A stretch of 41,339 nucleotides of DNA from Alkaliphilus hydrothermalis (GCF_016908555.1 NZ_JAFBEE010000024.1:1-41339); one strand, 5' to 3'; positions 24,925 through 33,983 are shown, numbered from the stretch's first letter. Numbers and translations are program-made. Notes: generated by a model not told the origin, from the letters alone.

Positions 24925-26419
24925 AATCTTCCCCCCTGTCGTCTTCTGTAAATTTTCTTAAGGTAAAAAATATACTGGTCCCTCTATTCAACTGACTTTC
25001 TCCCCATATTCGCCCTCCATGCTCCTGAATAATCCTCTTGGCTATGGCTAATCCTAGCCCACTTCCTCCAGTTGCAGAATTTCTTGAAGGGTCCACCCGA
25101 TAGAATCGATCAAAAATAAAAGGCAAATGCTCTTTGGGGATGCCCTGTCCGTTATCCTGTATTTCAACTTGAATTGATGCTTCTTCCTCTGGGGTGTTAG
25201 ACAAAAGAATATCAATCTTTCCAATATCTTTTTTCATATATTTTACTGCATTATCTACAATGTTGCCTATTACCCTCTTCAGCTTTTCGCGATCTGCTAG
25301 GATTAATGGCATTTCTTTAAAGTCCCCTTCATGGTGTTGAAGCTTTAAGGTGATATTTTTTTCCTCTAAATCAAATTGATACTCTTCGATAATATCCTGT
25401 AAAAACTGTAGAATATCCACCCCCTCAAAATGAAAAGGAAGTTTTTTGATGTCTAGCTTTGAATATAGCAGTAGCTCATCAATCAACCGGTCCATATCCT
25501 TAGCCTTGTTGTGGATGGTTTTTATATATCGCTGCTGTTTTTCCGGAGAATCTGCCACCCCGTCCATGATCCCCTCTACATAGCCCTTGATGGCAGTCAC
25601 GGGGGTTTTTAAATCATGGGATATATTACTCATTAGCTCATTCCGATTCCTTTCGTATTGCAGCTGTATTTCTATGGATTCCTTTAACTTTGAACGCATA
25701 TCCTCAAATGCATGGCATAGTTGGCCAATTTCATCCCTTGAATGACAATCTATTTCAAAATCTAAATTTCCTTCTTTGATCTCCTTCGTGGCATCCTCCA
25801 GTTTTTTTAAGGGATTTAATATACTATGGGAAACCGACAGGGTTAAGATTCCATTGGTGAGGGTTATAATGACAAGAATAACGATTAATAGGGTTATAAT
25901 AAAGCTTCTAGAACTCTTCGCAACAAAGCTTAAATCAACCACTAAAAACATACTCCCCGCCGCACCATCATCATAAAGGAAATCCAACTGCCTCAATAAA
26001 TAAGGATTCCCTTCAAGCATCAATTTTTTATGTTTTTCTTCTTGAAAATCTCCAAAGCTGGGGAGTTTTCCTTCAATATCAAAGTCCCTAATTAAATCAG
26101 ATTTATAGAATATTTGATTTTCCCTCCGAATCAGAATTCCTGCATTCATTTGGCTTAATTCTTCATCTAAATTGCTTAGGTAATTCCACTCCGCCAATTG
26201 TCCAAGCTCACCCTCCGAAAACCCCTTTACCTTTTCCAGTAGAAGGGGTTCCTCCACCATAAAGTCCCCCAGGGGCCTTTGACTAATTTGAATGTTATAG
26301 TTTTTTTCTATCTCATGAATATATGCTTTTGATATAAATATGGCTGCAATAAGAGATAGCACAATAGGTATAACAAACATTGCCCCATAGGAGAGCCTTA
26401 ATCGATCCCTTATGGACAC
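24902..26419 (-). CDS. sensor histidine kinase
   Basis: A 505-residue membrane kinase. TM1 is about residues 11-32, an extracytoplasmic sensor of about 130 residues follows, TM2 is about 165-190, then a HAMP linker (ILNPLKKLEDATKEIKEG). The H-box is NISHDLKTPVTAIKGY with the phospho-His near residue 269, the N-box is IVDNAVKY near 390, and the G-boxes are DNGQGIP and GGSGLGLAIAK. The start is a GTG at 26419 after a G-rich site. It lies 18 bases after the permease gene. The medium-sized external domain could sense envelope damage or the exported compound. Confidence 0.95.
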   Translation of the reverse strand: MSIRDRLRLSYGAMFVIPIVLSLIAAIFISKAYIHEIEKNYNIQISQRPLGDFMVEEPLLLEKVKGFSEGELGQLAEWNYLSNLDEELSQMNAGILIRRENQIFYKSDLIRDFDIEGKLPSFGDFQEEKHKKLMLEGNPYLLRQLDFLYDDGAAGSMFLVVDLSFVAKSSRSFIITLLIVILVIITLTNGILTLSVSHSILNPLKKLEDATKEIKEGNLDFEIDCHSRDEIGQLCHAFEDMRSKLKESIEIQLQYERNRNELMSNISHDLKTPVTAIKGYVEGIMDGVADSPEKQQRYIKTIHNKAKDMDRLIDELLLYSKLDIKKLPFHFEGVDILQFLQDIIEEYQFDLEEKNITLKLQHHEGDFKEMPLILADREKLKRVIGNIVDNAVKYMKKDIGKIDILLSNTPEEEASIQVEIQDNGQGIPKEHLPFIFDRFYRVDPSRNSATGGSGLGLAIAKRIIQEHGGRIWGESQLNRGTSIFFTLRKFTEDDRGEDYEENLNC

Positions 26420-26437
26420 ATCCCCCTCCCCCTTTCA

Positions 26438-27649
26438 TTATTCATAACGTAATGCATCTATTGGATTTAATGCCGCTGCTTTTTTAGCTGGATAAATCCC
26501 AAAGAATATCCCAACAGCCGATGAAAATACTATTGCTCCAATAATGGAGGCAATTGATACAGATGGGGTGATATCCGCCACCATTCCAATCAGTTGGGCC
26601 CCCGCAATCCCTAGAATCATACCGATAATCCCTCCAATAAGGGAAATAATCGCCGATTCCATTAAAAATTGTATTAATATATTTCTAGTGGTGGCCCCCA
26701 CTGCTTTTCTAATACCGATTTCTCTAGTTCGCTCCGTTACCGATACCAGCATAATATTCATTACTCCAATACCCCCCACTAAAAGGGAAATGGCGGCAAC
26801 TGCTCCGATAAAGGCAGTAAAAATGCCTAGAACAGTATTAATCTGCTCCAACTGGGCTAGGGCATTTTCAGCTTGATAAAGGTTCCTTCCCCGATTGTTG
26901 TGTCTTGCCTCTAAAATATTGACGGCTGCATTTCCAGCAGTCTCCCCCTCCTCTTGACTGGTTGCCATGATAGAGATGGTTTCAATGATAAAATTATCTG
27001 GGTATAAATTGTTTAGAAACGTAATGGGGACTGTGGCAAACACTGGCATATTCTCAGGATTTCCTCCCCTGAAGGGCATTGAAAATCCCTCTACTACTCC
27101 GATTATGGTAGCTTTCCTTGCAGTAGCGTTGTTACCAATCCGTATACTATTTCCCACCACGTCCTCATAGCCAAATAACGAAAAAGCTGCATTGCTATCG
27201 ATGACCACTACCGGTCTTCCCTCCAGGTATTCCCTTTCATTAAAGAATCTACCGTAAAGAATATTGACGTTGTTGATATAGCTTAGATCCGTATTACCAC
27301 CACTGATAATGGCGGTTCTATTTTGATTTTCCGAAATCACCACACCTCTTTTTTGAACAGTTGGTGAAATATATTGTACTGTATCCACCCGCTCTTTAAT
27401 GTGCTTTACATCCTCTAAGGTGATATAGTCTCGAAATTCCACATTGTTTCCCTCTACATTAATGTTTATAGTGGAGGCGCCGATTTTCTCAAACTCGCCA
27501 GTAATGGCTTTTTGTCCCCCTTGCCCTAGGGATACGATGGTGATGACGGAACTAATTCCGATAATGATTCCCAGCATAGTAAGAAAGGACCGCATTTTGT
27601 TGGCCATGATACTGATTAATGCCATTTTAATATTTTCTATGAATTTCAT
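26438..27649 (-). CDS. MacB-like ABC transporter permease
   Basis: A 403-residue FtsX/MacB-type permease. TM1 is about residues 20-42 (MRSFLTMLGIIIGISSVITIVSLG), followed by a ~230-residue external MacB_PCD domain. Three C-terminal helices follow, with the diagnostic GGIGVMNIMLVSVTERTREIGIRKAVGA segment near residue 290 that contacts the ATPase. The ATG has AGGAGGG upstream. It sits between the ATPase and the histidine kinase in the operon. Such mechanotransmission transporters export peptides or antibiotics or act in sensing; the substrate is unknown. Confidence 0.94.
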   Translation of the reverse strand: MKFIENIKMALISIMANKMRSFLTMLGIIIGISSVITIVSLGQGGQKAITGEFEKIGASTININVEGNNVEFRDYITLEDVKHIKERVDTVQYISPTVQKRGVVISENQNRTAIISGGNTDLSYINNVNILYGRFFNEREYLEGRPVVVIDSNAAFSLFGYEDVVGNSIRIGNNATARKATIIGVVEGFSMPFRGGNPENMPVFATVPITFLNNLYPDNFIIETISIMATSQEEGETAGNAAVNILEARHNNRGRNLYQAENALAQLEQINTVLGIFTAFIGAVAAISLLVGGIGVMNIMLVSVTERTREIGIRKAVGATTRNILIQFLMESAIISLIGGIIGMILGIAGAQLIGMVADITPSVSIASIIGAIVFSSAVGIFFGIYPAKKAAALNPIDALRYE

Positions 27650-27659
27650 CCTTTCCCTC

Positions 27660-28352
27660 CTATAATAAAATTCTATCTTTAACCAATGAATCCTCTACAA
27701 TATTTCCATCTCGAAAACTAACAACCCTTTTACAATGTTGGGCTATGTCTGGTTCATGGGTCACCATAATGATTGTCGAACCTTCATTGTTTAAGTCTTG
27801 AAAGATTCTCATGATTTCTATAGAGGATTTTGAGTCTAAATTTCCTGTTGGTTCATCCGCCATCAACACATTTGGGTTGTTTACAATTGCCCTAGCTATG
27901 GCCACCCGTTGCTTTTGACCTCCTGAAATTTCATTGGGCTTGTGGGTAATCCTATCCCCTAGCCCTACTTTTTCTAAAGCCTCTAAAGCCTTTGCCCTTC
28001 TTGCTTTAAGTGGAAACCCTGCATATGCCATAGGGAGTTCTACATTTTCTAATATGTTCATCCTTGGTAAAAGGTTAAAGGCTTGGAAAACAAACCCGAT
28101 CTCTTTATTTCGGATATGAGCTAATTCTTCATCTGACATCTTGAAGACCTGCTTCCCATTTAGGGTGTATTCCCCACTATTGAGGCGATCTAAGCATCCA
28201 AGGACATTCATCAGAGTTGATTTTCCTGACCCCGAGGGACCCATAATGGCGGTAAATTCCCCCTTGTTGATTTGCAAACTAATATTGTTCAAAGCATTGA
28301 AGGATTCGTCTCCAGATCTATAGGTTTTAATTGCATCTGTTACGACAATCAT
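27660..28352 (-). CDS. MacB/LolD-like ABC transporter ATP-binding protein
   Basis: A 230-residue ATPase: Walker A GPSGSGKSTLMNVL near residue 37, Q-loop FVFQAFNLLPRM, signature ISGGQKQRVAIARAI near 140 and Walker B VLMADEPTGNLD near 162, all canonical. The NLLPRM and DEPTGNLD sequences are those of the MacB/LolD subfamily. Its start overlaps the adaptor stop by 4 bases and the permease follows after 10 bases, so adaptor, ATPase and permease form a tripartite MacAB-like system. Confidence 0.95.
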   Translation of the reverse strand: MIVVTDAIKTYRSGDESFNALNNISLQINKGEFTAIMGPSGSGKSTLMNVLGCLDRLNSGEYTLNGKQVFKMSDEELAHIRNKEIGFVFQAFNLLPRMNILENVELPMAYAGFPLKARRAKALEALEKVGLGDRITHKPNEISGGQKQRVAIARAIVNNPNVLMADEPTGNLDSKSSIEIMRIFQDLNNEGSTIIMVTHEPDIAQHCKRVVSFRDGNIVEDSLVKDRILL

Positions 28353-29509
28353 TCCTTATCGCCCCCTGTTCTTACAGGGGTTCCATCCTTTATATTTGCC
28401 CTAGGATTTAAAATAACCTCTTCCCCTTCTTCAAGCCCTTGTACCACCTGTGCTTCCATATCCGATTGAAGCCCTAGGGTGATTTCCTTCTCCTTTGCCT
28501 CTTCTTCTTCCATTACCAAAACATAATATCTACCTTCTTTGTTGGTACGGATGCTTTCTGCTGGAATCTTCAGGACATCCTTTGCTTCACCCAATAAAAT
28601 ATCTATATCTACTCCAAAATCCACCTTCAACTGGGGGGCCGCTTCTAAAATATCAATTTCAATTCCCAGTAGGGTCTCGCTGCCTGCTGCCGACATGGTT
28701 CTTGTGGCAACTGGATCAACAAAAGAAACCTCCCCCTTGTATTCTTCATTGCCACTACGAATGATGGTTGCTTGTCCCACCGCCACTTGATTTGCATCAT
28801 ATCTTCCAACTGAAGCTACTGCTTTTAAATTCTCAATATCCTGTACCACCACCGCTGCTTGCATAGCATTACCCACTGCTCCTACTGTCGCTGATACTGC
28901 CGTCACCACGCCACTATTCTCTGCCACTATTCTATCTTTATTTTCTGAGATTCTATCCTTTGTTGATTCCACAGATAGTTTTGCAAGCTCTACAGAGTTC
29001 TCTGACTGTTGGAGACGTTCCTCTGATATTGGCTGCAGGGAATTTTTCTGCTGCTTGAGGGTTTCTAACTTTGCTTGATTCATGGGGTTATTCTCTTCTT
29101 CCAGCTCTTTAATTTCTACCTTAAGCTCTGTAATTTTTTCTCGAATTTGCTTATCTTGATTCAATAATTCTTTCTGTTGTAGTAGGGCATTGCTATATTG
29201 GATCTCTGCTTGTCGAAGGGAGGTGCTCATATCCTGTACTTCATAGGAAATCAGTGTATCTCCTTCCTTCACAATATCCCCCACCTTCACATGCACCTCC
29301 TCTACTCTAGCCTGTAGTCCATAGTAGTCCTTCTTATTTTTTGACTGAATGACAGCTGTGGTGGATAGGTATGACTTGATATTTCCCCTTTCCACGGTGG
29401 CTGTCTTTACTTCCTCTATGCCCCTCCTGCCTTGGGCATTGTCACGGGTATATAATCCCCCCAATAGTGCTAATCCAACAACAATTGCAATAATCCATCT
29501 TTTTTTCAT
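28349..29509 (-). CDS. HlyD/MacA-like membrane-fusion protein
   Basis: A 386-residue adaptor with an N-terminal signal anchor (residues 4-20), the biotinyl-lipoyl half VKVGDIVKEGDTLISYE near residue 76, and a long helical hairpin (about 95-190). The second lipoyl half (AENSGVVTAVSATVGAVGNAM near 195) and beta-barrel domains follow. It is first in the operon, with AGGAGG 7 bases before the ATG. With the ATPase and MacB-like permease it would form an extracytoplasmic channel or substrate-handing component. Confidence 0.92.
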   Translation of the reverse strand: MKKRWIIAIVVGLALLGGLYTRDNAQGRRGIEEVKTATVERGNIKSYLSTTAVIQSKNKKDYYGLQARVEEVHVKVGDIVKEGDTLISYEVQDMSTSLRQAEIQYSNALLQQKELLNQDKQIREKITELKVEIKELEEENNPMNQAKLETLKQQKNSLQPISEERLQQSENSVELAKLSVESTKDRISENKDRIVAENSGVVTAVSATVGAVGNAMQAAVVVQDIENLKAVASVGRYDANQVAVGQATIIRSGNEEYKGEVSFVDPVATRTMSAAGSETLLGIEIDILEAAPQLKVDFGVDIDILLGEAKDVLKIPAESIRTNKEGRYYVLVMEEEEAKEKEITLGLQSDMEAQVVQGLEEGEEVILNPRANIKDGTPVRTGGDKE

Positions 29510-29706
29510 AAAATACCTCCTAGGTCTTAGCTCTTTTTAGCTCTATCATCTTCCTATCTCTAATTGTAACCCTTTAATCTAAACTCAGTATAAATCATTT
29601 CTTAAATTATTATTAACTATCACTAAATTATTTAAGTTCTATACTATATTTATTATTTTGATATAATAGTTATATAGAGATACAACTATTTTGGTGGATT
29701 ATACCC

Positions 29707-29796
29707 GAGGAAATTGCATATAAAATTTTAGATTTGTATTAATTCAAAATTTGGATTCTAATGACATCCATTGTTAAGGAATTATGTAATTTCCTC
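29707..29796 (+). other. possible structured leader before the 538-residue membrane protein
   Basis: GAGGAAATTGCAT (29707-29719) can pair with ATGTAATTTCCTC (29784-29796) over 13 bp with one wobble, enclosing a second inverted repeat AAATTTT/AAAATTT. An extended -10 (TGATATAAT) lies about 45 bases upstream at 29658-29666. There is no U-run, so any control would be on translation or RNA stability. Confidence 0.35.
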
Positions 29797-29822
29797 AACT
29801 ATAAGTAAAAGGGGGAAGGAAA

Positions 29823-31439
29823 TTGAAAAAAATCGGTCTGTTTTTTTTAGGATTTTTAATTATCGGCTTTGTATTCTTCATTGACTATGTCATCATGCCA
29901 GTATGGTCTTTAAACTATCCTTTGACATTGATTGCTCTACTGGTTTTAGCCGCAATTGCATCAGGGGTCATTATTGGATTAGTCCGACAGAAAGTGGCCT
30001 ACTCTAGTCTTTTATTGGTGGCTATCGTATTGGTTTTAATTGTGGGGCAATTTTTTAGAAGTACCAGTATTTTTCACCATGCCGAAAAGAGGGCACTGAT
30101 TGGTGATATCCAAGAAAAGCAATTTACCACCGAAATCTCTCCAGTTGACTTGACTAAATTACCGGAAGTCACCCCAAATATGGCACTAAATCTCGGGGAT
30201 AAACGTCTGGGTGAAGACCTTGCTTTGGGTAGTCAAGTGACTTTGCAATCTTTTTGGGCAAACCATGTGGATGGTGAATTGTATTATGTTGCTCCCTTAG
30301 CCCATTCAGGCTTTTTCAGATGGCTGGATAATAAGGAAGGAACCCCAGGATATATAATTATTAATGCAGCAAATCAAAGGGATGTAAAGCTTGTCAGGGA
30401 AATTGATGGTGAGGCAATCCGTATCAAATATCAACCCAGCAGTTTTCTAGGGGACGATTTAAAAAGAAAGATTTATCGTTCTGGATATAGAAATATTGGT
30501 CTGACAGATTTCTCCTTTGAGCTGGACGATGAATTCAAACCCCATTGGGTTGTAACGCTATATAAAAATCGTGTAGGTGCTTCTGGGTCTGATCCAGTGG
30601 GGGTGGTGATTGTTGACCCTGCCACAGGAGACATGGAGGAATATGACTTAGACAATATGCCCACATGGGTAGATCGGGCAATCCCAATGGATATTGCTAT
30701 AGATCAAATCAATTATTGGGGCCGTTATGTAAATGGTTGGTGGAACCCTTCGAAGAGGGGAATGCTTCAAACAACCGATGGGACAAAAATTGTCTACAAC
30801 AACGGTAGAAGCTATTATTATACTGGCATCACCTCTGCTGGAGCAGATGAATCCACCATCGGATTTATGTTGGTGGATACTAGAAGTAAGGAGTCTGTAC
30901 TGTATCGTATTTCTGGAGCTACTGAGAATGCTGCTATGCGGTCAGCCGAAGGAGCCGTGCAACAATTTGAATATACGGCTACTTTCCCTGTCTTAATCAA
31001 TCTTGAGGGGGAACCCACCTACTATATGACTCTATTGGATCGCCAAGGATTAATTAAGCAATTTGCATTTGTTAATGTGAAGGACTATAGTATTGTTGGT
31101 ATTGGTGAATCAAAGCAACAGGCCAGTTCAAATTATGTCGCTCGTCTAAGGGATAGAGGACAATGGTCACCACTTGAAAATGCCTATGAAGAGGTGGAGC
31201 TAACGGGTAAAGTAGTGAGAATCGGTACGACAACCATAGATGCCGCCACCTACTACTATCTGTTGCTGGATACTAAGGCAGAAAAAGTCTTCATTGCGCC
31301 CCTTTCCATGAGTAATCAACTACCCCTTACAAAAGAGGGGGATCAGGTAAGGATTCATTACTTTGATAGTCCATCCTCCAGTGTCAACCTATCTAATTTC
31401 AAAAATCTTGATATTGGTGAAGCAGGGACAAATAATTAA
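29823..31439 (+). CDS. large membrane-anchored protein of unknown function (538 aa)
   Basis: The start is a TTG at 29823 with GGGGGAAGGA just upstream. Three membrane segments crowd the N-terminus (about residues 5-26, 32-54, 60-78). About 450 soluble residues follow, rich in beta-strand-like and aromatic sequence. They include a VVIVDPATGDMEEYDLDNMP segment, a repeated pattern of ligand-like loops, and a C-terminal beta-rich module (ELTGKVVRIG to VRIHYFD) that looks OB-like. No catalytic motif was recognised. It stands alone with its own promoter-like region, a potentially structured leader and a strong terminator. Confidence 0.88.
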   Translation: MKKIGLFFLGFLIIGFVFFIDYVIMPVWSLNYPLTLIALLVLAAIASGVIIGLVRQKVAYSSLLLVAIVLVLIVGQFFRSTSIFHHAEKRALIGDIQEKQFTTEISPVDLTKLPEVTPNMALNLGDKRLGEDLALGSQVTLQSFWANHVDGELYYVAPLAHSGFFRWLDNKEGTPGYIIINAANQRDVKLVREIDGEAIRIKYQPSSFLGDDLKRKIYRSGYRNIGLTDFSFELDDEFKPHWVVTLYKNRVGASGSDPVGVVIVDPATGDMEEYDLDNMPTWVDRAIPMDIAIDQINYWGRYVNGWWNPSKRGMLQTTDGTKIVYNNGRSYYYTGITSAGADESTIGFMLVDTRSKESVLYRISGATENAAMRSAEGAVQQFEYTATFPVLINLEGEPTYYMTLLDRQGLIKQFAFVNVKDYSIVGIGESKQQASSNYVARLRDRGQWSPLENAYEEVELTGKVVRIGTTTIDAATYYYLLLDTKAEKVFIAPLSMSNQLPLTKEGDQVRIHYFDSPSSSVNLSNFKNLDIGEAGTNN

Positions 31440-31440
31440 A

Positions 31441-31487
31441 AAAAAACACAGGTGGCTTTATCTTGGCCTACCTGTGTTTTTATTTTG
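31441..31487 (+). terminator. intrinsic terminator after the 538-residue protein
   Basis: AAAACACAGGT/ACCTGTGTTTT forms the base with an inner GGC/GCC pairing, followed by TTTTATTTTG. The A-run on the other side means it can also serve the convergent flavin reductase gene. Confidence 0.85.
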
Positions 31488-31488
31488 T

Positions 31489-32202
31489 TTAATAACCGAT
31501 GAATATATCATTTTTAATTTGTTTTTTGCTAATTCCCTTGTCCTTTAGTGTCTGTTTCAGTTCCTTTACCATAGTCCCTGAGCCTGATAAATAATACTTC
31601 CCTTCATTGTTATGTTGGTTAATAAAATCCTCCATCTCCTTCTTTAACGATTCTCGACTATTCAAGTGTTTAATGTTAATCTTAGGATCCTGACTCATCT
31701 CTTGGAATTCGTTATGATAGATGTATTGTTCTTTGCTATCTAGATAGAGAAGTGTAATTGATTTTGGCAGTATTTTAGTGTTCTGAGATTGAGAAACTTC
31801 CTTTATCAATGCACGATATGGGGTTATACCGATTCCTCCAGCCACCATCAACACAGGATTATTCTCCTCTACATAGAAGGAGCCAATCGGTCCCCTCATG
31901 GTAATGGTTGTGCCTTCTGCCATTGTCATTAAAGCTTTTTTATATTCACTGGGTTCTTTTGTTATTCTCATGGAGATCATTATTTCTCCATCATCTGGGG
32001 TGGAGGCAATACTAAAGGCTCTAGAGGATTTTTTTATCTTCACGTGATTTATAAAGAAAATACCATGCTGTCCAGACTTCCATTGTAGTTTTTCTTGGGG
32101 TTTGAAAATGAAGGTTACTATATCTCCAGTTTCATTCCTTTTTTCTTGAAGTACTAAAGTATGCTTCTTAAAGATTGGTAGGATATCCTGTAAAAAACCC
32201 AT
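31489..32202 (-). CDS. ferredoxin-NADP+ reductase-like flavoprotein
   Basis: A 237-residue FAD/NAD(P)H oxidoreductase of the FNR superfamily. The FAD-binding motif is RAFSIASTP near residue 55, the phosphate-binding RGPIGSF is near 97, the nicotinamide-binding GGIGITPYRALI is near 113, and the C-terminus ends in an aromatic (FIGY). No ferredoxin or haem domain is attached, so it would pass electrons between NAD(P)H and a separate partner. A perfect 16-bp palindrome lies upstream, similar to one before the next gene (hemolysin III), suggesting shared control. Confidence 0.88.
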   Translation of the reverse strand: MGFLQDILPIFKKHTLVLQEKRNETGDIVTFIFKPQEKLQWKSGQHGIFFINHVKIKKSSRAFSIASTPDDGEIMISMRITKEPSEYKKALMTMAEGTTITMRGPIGSFYVEENNPVLMVAGGIGITPYRALIKEVSQSQNTKILPKSITLLYLDSKEQYIYHNEFQEMSQDPKINIKHLNSRESLKKEMEDFINQHNNEGKYYLSGSGTMVKELKQTLKDKGISKKQIKNDIFIGY

Positions 32203-32265
32203 TACACTTCACTCCCTTATCATGATTTTTAAAACCTCAATGTTAATTTTCCAAGGCTTTTTTAT

Positions 32266-32281
32266 ATGGTATTAATACCAT
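32266..32281. promoter_or_regulatory. 16-bp perfect palindrome upstream of the FNR-like gene
   Basis: ATGGTATT and AATACCAT are directly joined into a perfect palindrome about 65 bases before the FNR-like start codon. Its half-site TGGTATTA recurs at 33003-33026, so it is probably an operator for a dimeric regulator. Confidence 0.55.
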
Positions 32282-32311
32282 TTTTTTCTCTAACTAACCA
32301 CTAATTTTAGT

Positions 32312-32968
32312 TTAAACTAAATATTTTACAATTCCAACAAAATGAAATACACTCCCCATTAATACGAATCCGTGCCATATGGCATGATTGAAGGGTATTT
32401 TCTTCATGGCATAAAAGAAGGTTCCTACTGTATAGACCAAGCCTCCTGACAACAACCAACCAAAGAATCCAATCGGTACTGATTTCAACATCGGTTTGAT
32501 GGCTATCACTACTAACCATCCCATTAGAATGTATAAACCCAAGGATATCGCCTTGTGTTTATCAAAACTATTGTAGGTGAAGGCTTTGTATAAAATTCCT
32601 CCTATGGCTATGGCCCATACTGCTGATAATATACCTATTCTCCAATAGCCCTTCATGGTAATTAGAGAAATAGGTGTGTAGGTACCAGCTATAAAAAGAA
32701 AAATAGAGGCGTGGTCAAATACCCTCAAAATTTTTTTTAATTTTTCCTTCTGAAAACTATGGTATAGGGTGGATGAACTGTATAGTGCTATGGAGCAAAA
32801 ACCATATATACTGAAGGCGACAATTGAAATGGGATTCCGTTGTTGTATTGCAAAAACCAGTAGAATCGTTAAGGTTACAATACTAAAGAGTATTCCAATG
32901 CCATGGGTAATGCTATTGGCTATTTCTTCCTTTATGGTATATCTCTTCATAAAATTCCTCCTTTTCAA
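32312..32968 (-). CDS. hemolysin III family protein (YqfA/PAQR-like)
   Basis: A 218-residue seven-helix membrane protein of the hemolysin III/PAQR family. Conserved polar positions are present: EEIANSITHGIGILFS at the N-terminus, SSTLYHSF near residue 72, FDHASIFLFIAGTYTP near 92, and HAIWHGFVLMGSVFHF near 192. The histidines would form the metal site seen in adiponectin-receptor relatives. The family name reflects a historical haemolysis phenotype; bacterial members are more likely linked to membrane-lipid homeostasis. A palindromic half-site pair stands upstream. Confidence 0.93.
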   Translation of the reverse strand: MKRRNFMKRYTIKEEIANSITHGIGILFSIVTLTILLVFAIQQRNPISIVAFSIYGFCSIALYSSSTLYHSFQKEKLKKILRVFDHASIFLFIAGTYTPISLITMKGYWRIGILSAVWAIAIGGILYKAFTYNSFDKHKAISLGLYILMGWLVVIAIKPMLKSVPIGFFGWLLSGGLVYTVGTFFYAMKKIPFNHAIWHGFVLMGSVFHFVGIVKYLV

Positions 32969-33002
32969 ACTACATTGCGATTAAATTACACTACAATATA
33001 TT

Positions 33003-33026
33003 TGGTATTATGTTTCATTAATACCA
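33003..33026. promoter_or_regulatory. spaced inverted repeat upstream of the hemolysin III gene
   Basis: TGGTATTA and TAATACCA are separated by 8 bases, about 35 bases before the start codon. The half-sites are those of the palindrome at 32266-32281. Confidence 0.5.
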
Positions 33027-33118
33027 TTTTATCATAATAAGTAGGAGATTTATACTTGTTAAATTGGAAAAAGCAACTAGCAAATTAGGAAAATATTTTG
33101 TAATGTCATTGATATGTC

Positions 33119-33147
33119 TTATCATTTTGATTCTAATATGATATAAT
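33119..33147 (+). promoter_or_regulatory. promoter of the TPP riboswitch-thiT unit
   Basis: TTATCA and TATAAT are 17 bases apart. Transcription would start near 33154, just before the riboswitch. Confidence 0.65.
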
Positions 33148-33165
33148 GGTTTAAATAAATATTTA

Positions 33166-33241
33166 TCGCTAGGGGAGCTTTTGCTGAGAGGATAATCCGA
33201 CCCTTTGAACCTGTAGGTTAATACCTGCGTAGGGAAGCTAT
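33166..33241 (+). ncRNA. TPP (thiamine pyrophosphate) riboswitch
   Basis: The conserved THI-element blocks are all present in order: GGGGAGCTTTT, GCTGAGAGG, the ACCCTTTGAACCTG core, and TAATACCTGCGTAGGGAAGCT. The P1 arms pair AGCT/AGCT-type ends. A terminator and a thiamine transporter gene follow, as expected for feedback repression by TPP. Confidence 0.96.
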
Positions 33242-33258
33242 TACATGAATGCATTTAA

Positions 33259-33290
33259 AACATGAAAAGTTTCCTTTTCATGTTTTTTTT
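33259..33290 (+). terminator. TPP riboswitch terminator
   Basis: A perfect 11-bp stem AACATGAAAAG/CTTTTCATGTT with a 4-nt loop is followed by eight T, 18 bases after the aptamer. Formation in the ligand-bound state would stop transcription before thiT. Confidence 0.88.
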
Positions 33291-33325
33291 ATTTCTAGTG
33301 ATAAATAAAAAGACTAGGAGGATGT

Positions 33326-33967
33326 ATGATGAAGGAAATGTTTGAGAAGTTGTTTGAATTTACACCTGCTACCCTTTCAATATTAGCTGTACTGGCTATT
33401 ATTGGTATTGGTGGTTTAGTATTCTTAAAGAAAAGTAAAGAAGTACAATTTACCACCCGTATGATTGTTTACGGGAGTCTTTGTATCTCTTTATCCTTTG
33501 TATTATCTTTTATTCGATTAGGTAGGTTGCCTCAAGGGGGAACCATTACACCAGCCAGTATGCTACCAATGATTTTATTTGCTGTTATGTTTGGTCCAAT
33601 TCCTGGCATCATTGCAGGTCTTGCCTATGGTATGCTTCAATATTTCCAAGATGGCTATGTTGTTCACTGGGCACAATTTTTCCTGGACTACCCATTAGCT
33701 TTTGGCCTATTGGGATTAGCTGGTCTTTATAGAAAAAATCTAGTGGTATCTACTTTTATCGGTGGATTAGGTAGATTTACGATGCACTTTTTATCGGGAA
33801 TTATTTTCTTCGCAGAGTATGCCCCAGAAGGTACACCGGTTGCCCTCTATTCATTAATCTATAATGGTTCTTTTCTTGGGGTTGATTTACTGATCTGTGC
33901 TGCCATTGCTATCCTGCCTCAGATTAGAAATATTACTCGATATGTACAAGGAAATGCCACCCTCTAA
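33326..33967 (+). CDS. thiT: energy-coupled thiamine transporter S component ThiT
   Basis: A 213-residue membrane protein with about six helices, the substrate-binding S component of an ECF transporter. The segment RLGRLPQGGTITPASMLPMILFA (near residue 67) is the thiamine-binding region typical of ThiT, and HWAQFFLDYPLAFGLLGLAG (near 112) carries the conserved tryptophan and aspartate-tyrosine pair. The TPP riboswitch directly upstream confirms the substrate. AGGAGG favours the ATG at 33326 or the adjacent one at 33329. The energising EcfA/EcfT module must be encoded elsewhere. Confidence 0.95.
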   Translation: MMKEMFEKLFEFTPATLSILAVLAIIGIGGLVFLKKSKEVQFTTRMIVYGSLCISLSFVLSFIRLGRLPQGGTITPASMLPMILFAVMFGPIPGIIAGLAYGMLQYFQDGYVVHWAQFFLDYPLAFGLLGLAGLYRKNLVVSTFIGGLGRFTMHFLSGIIFFAEYAPEGTPVALYSLIYNGSFLGVDLLICAAIAILPQIRNITRYVQGNATL

Positions 33968-33983
33968 CTATATTTTAGTTAAT

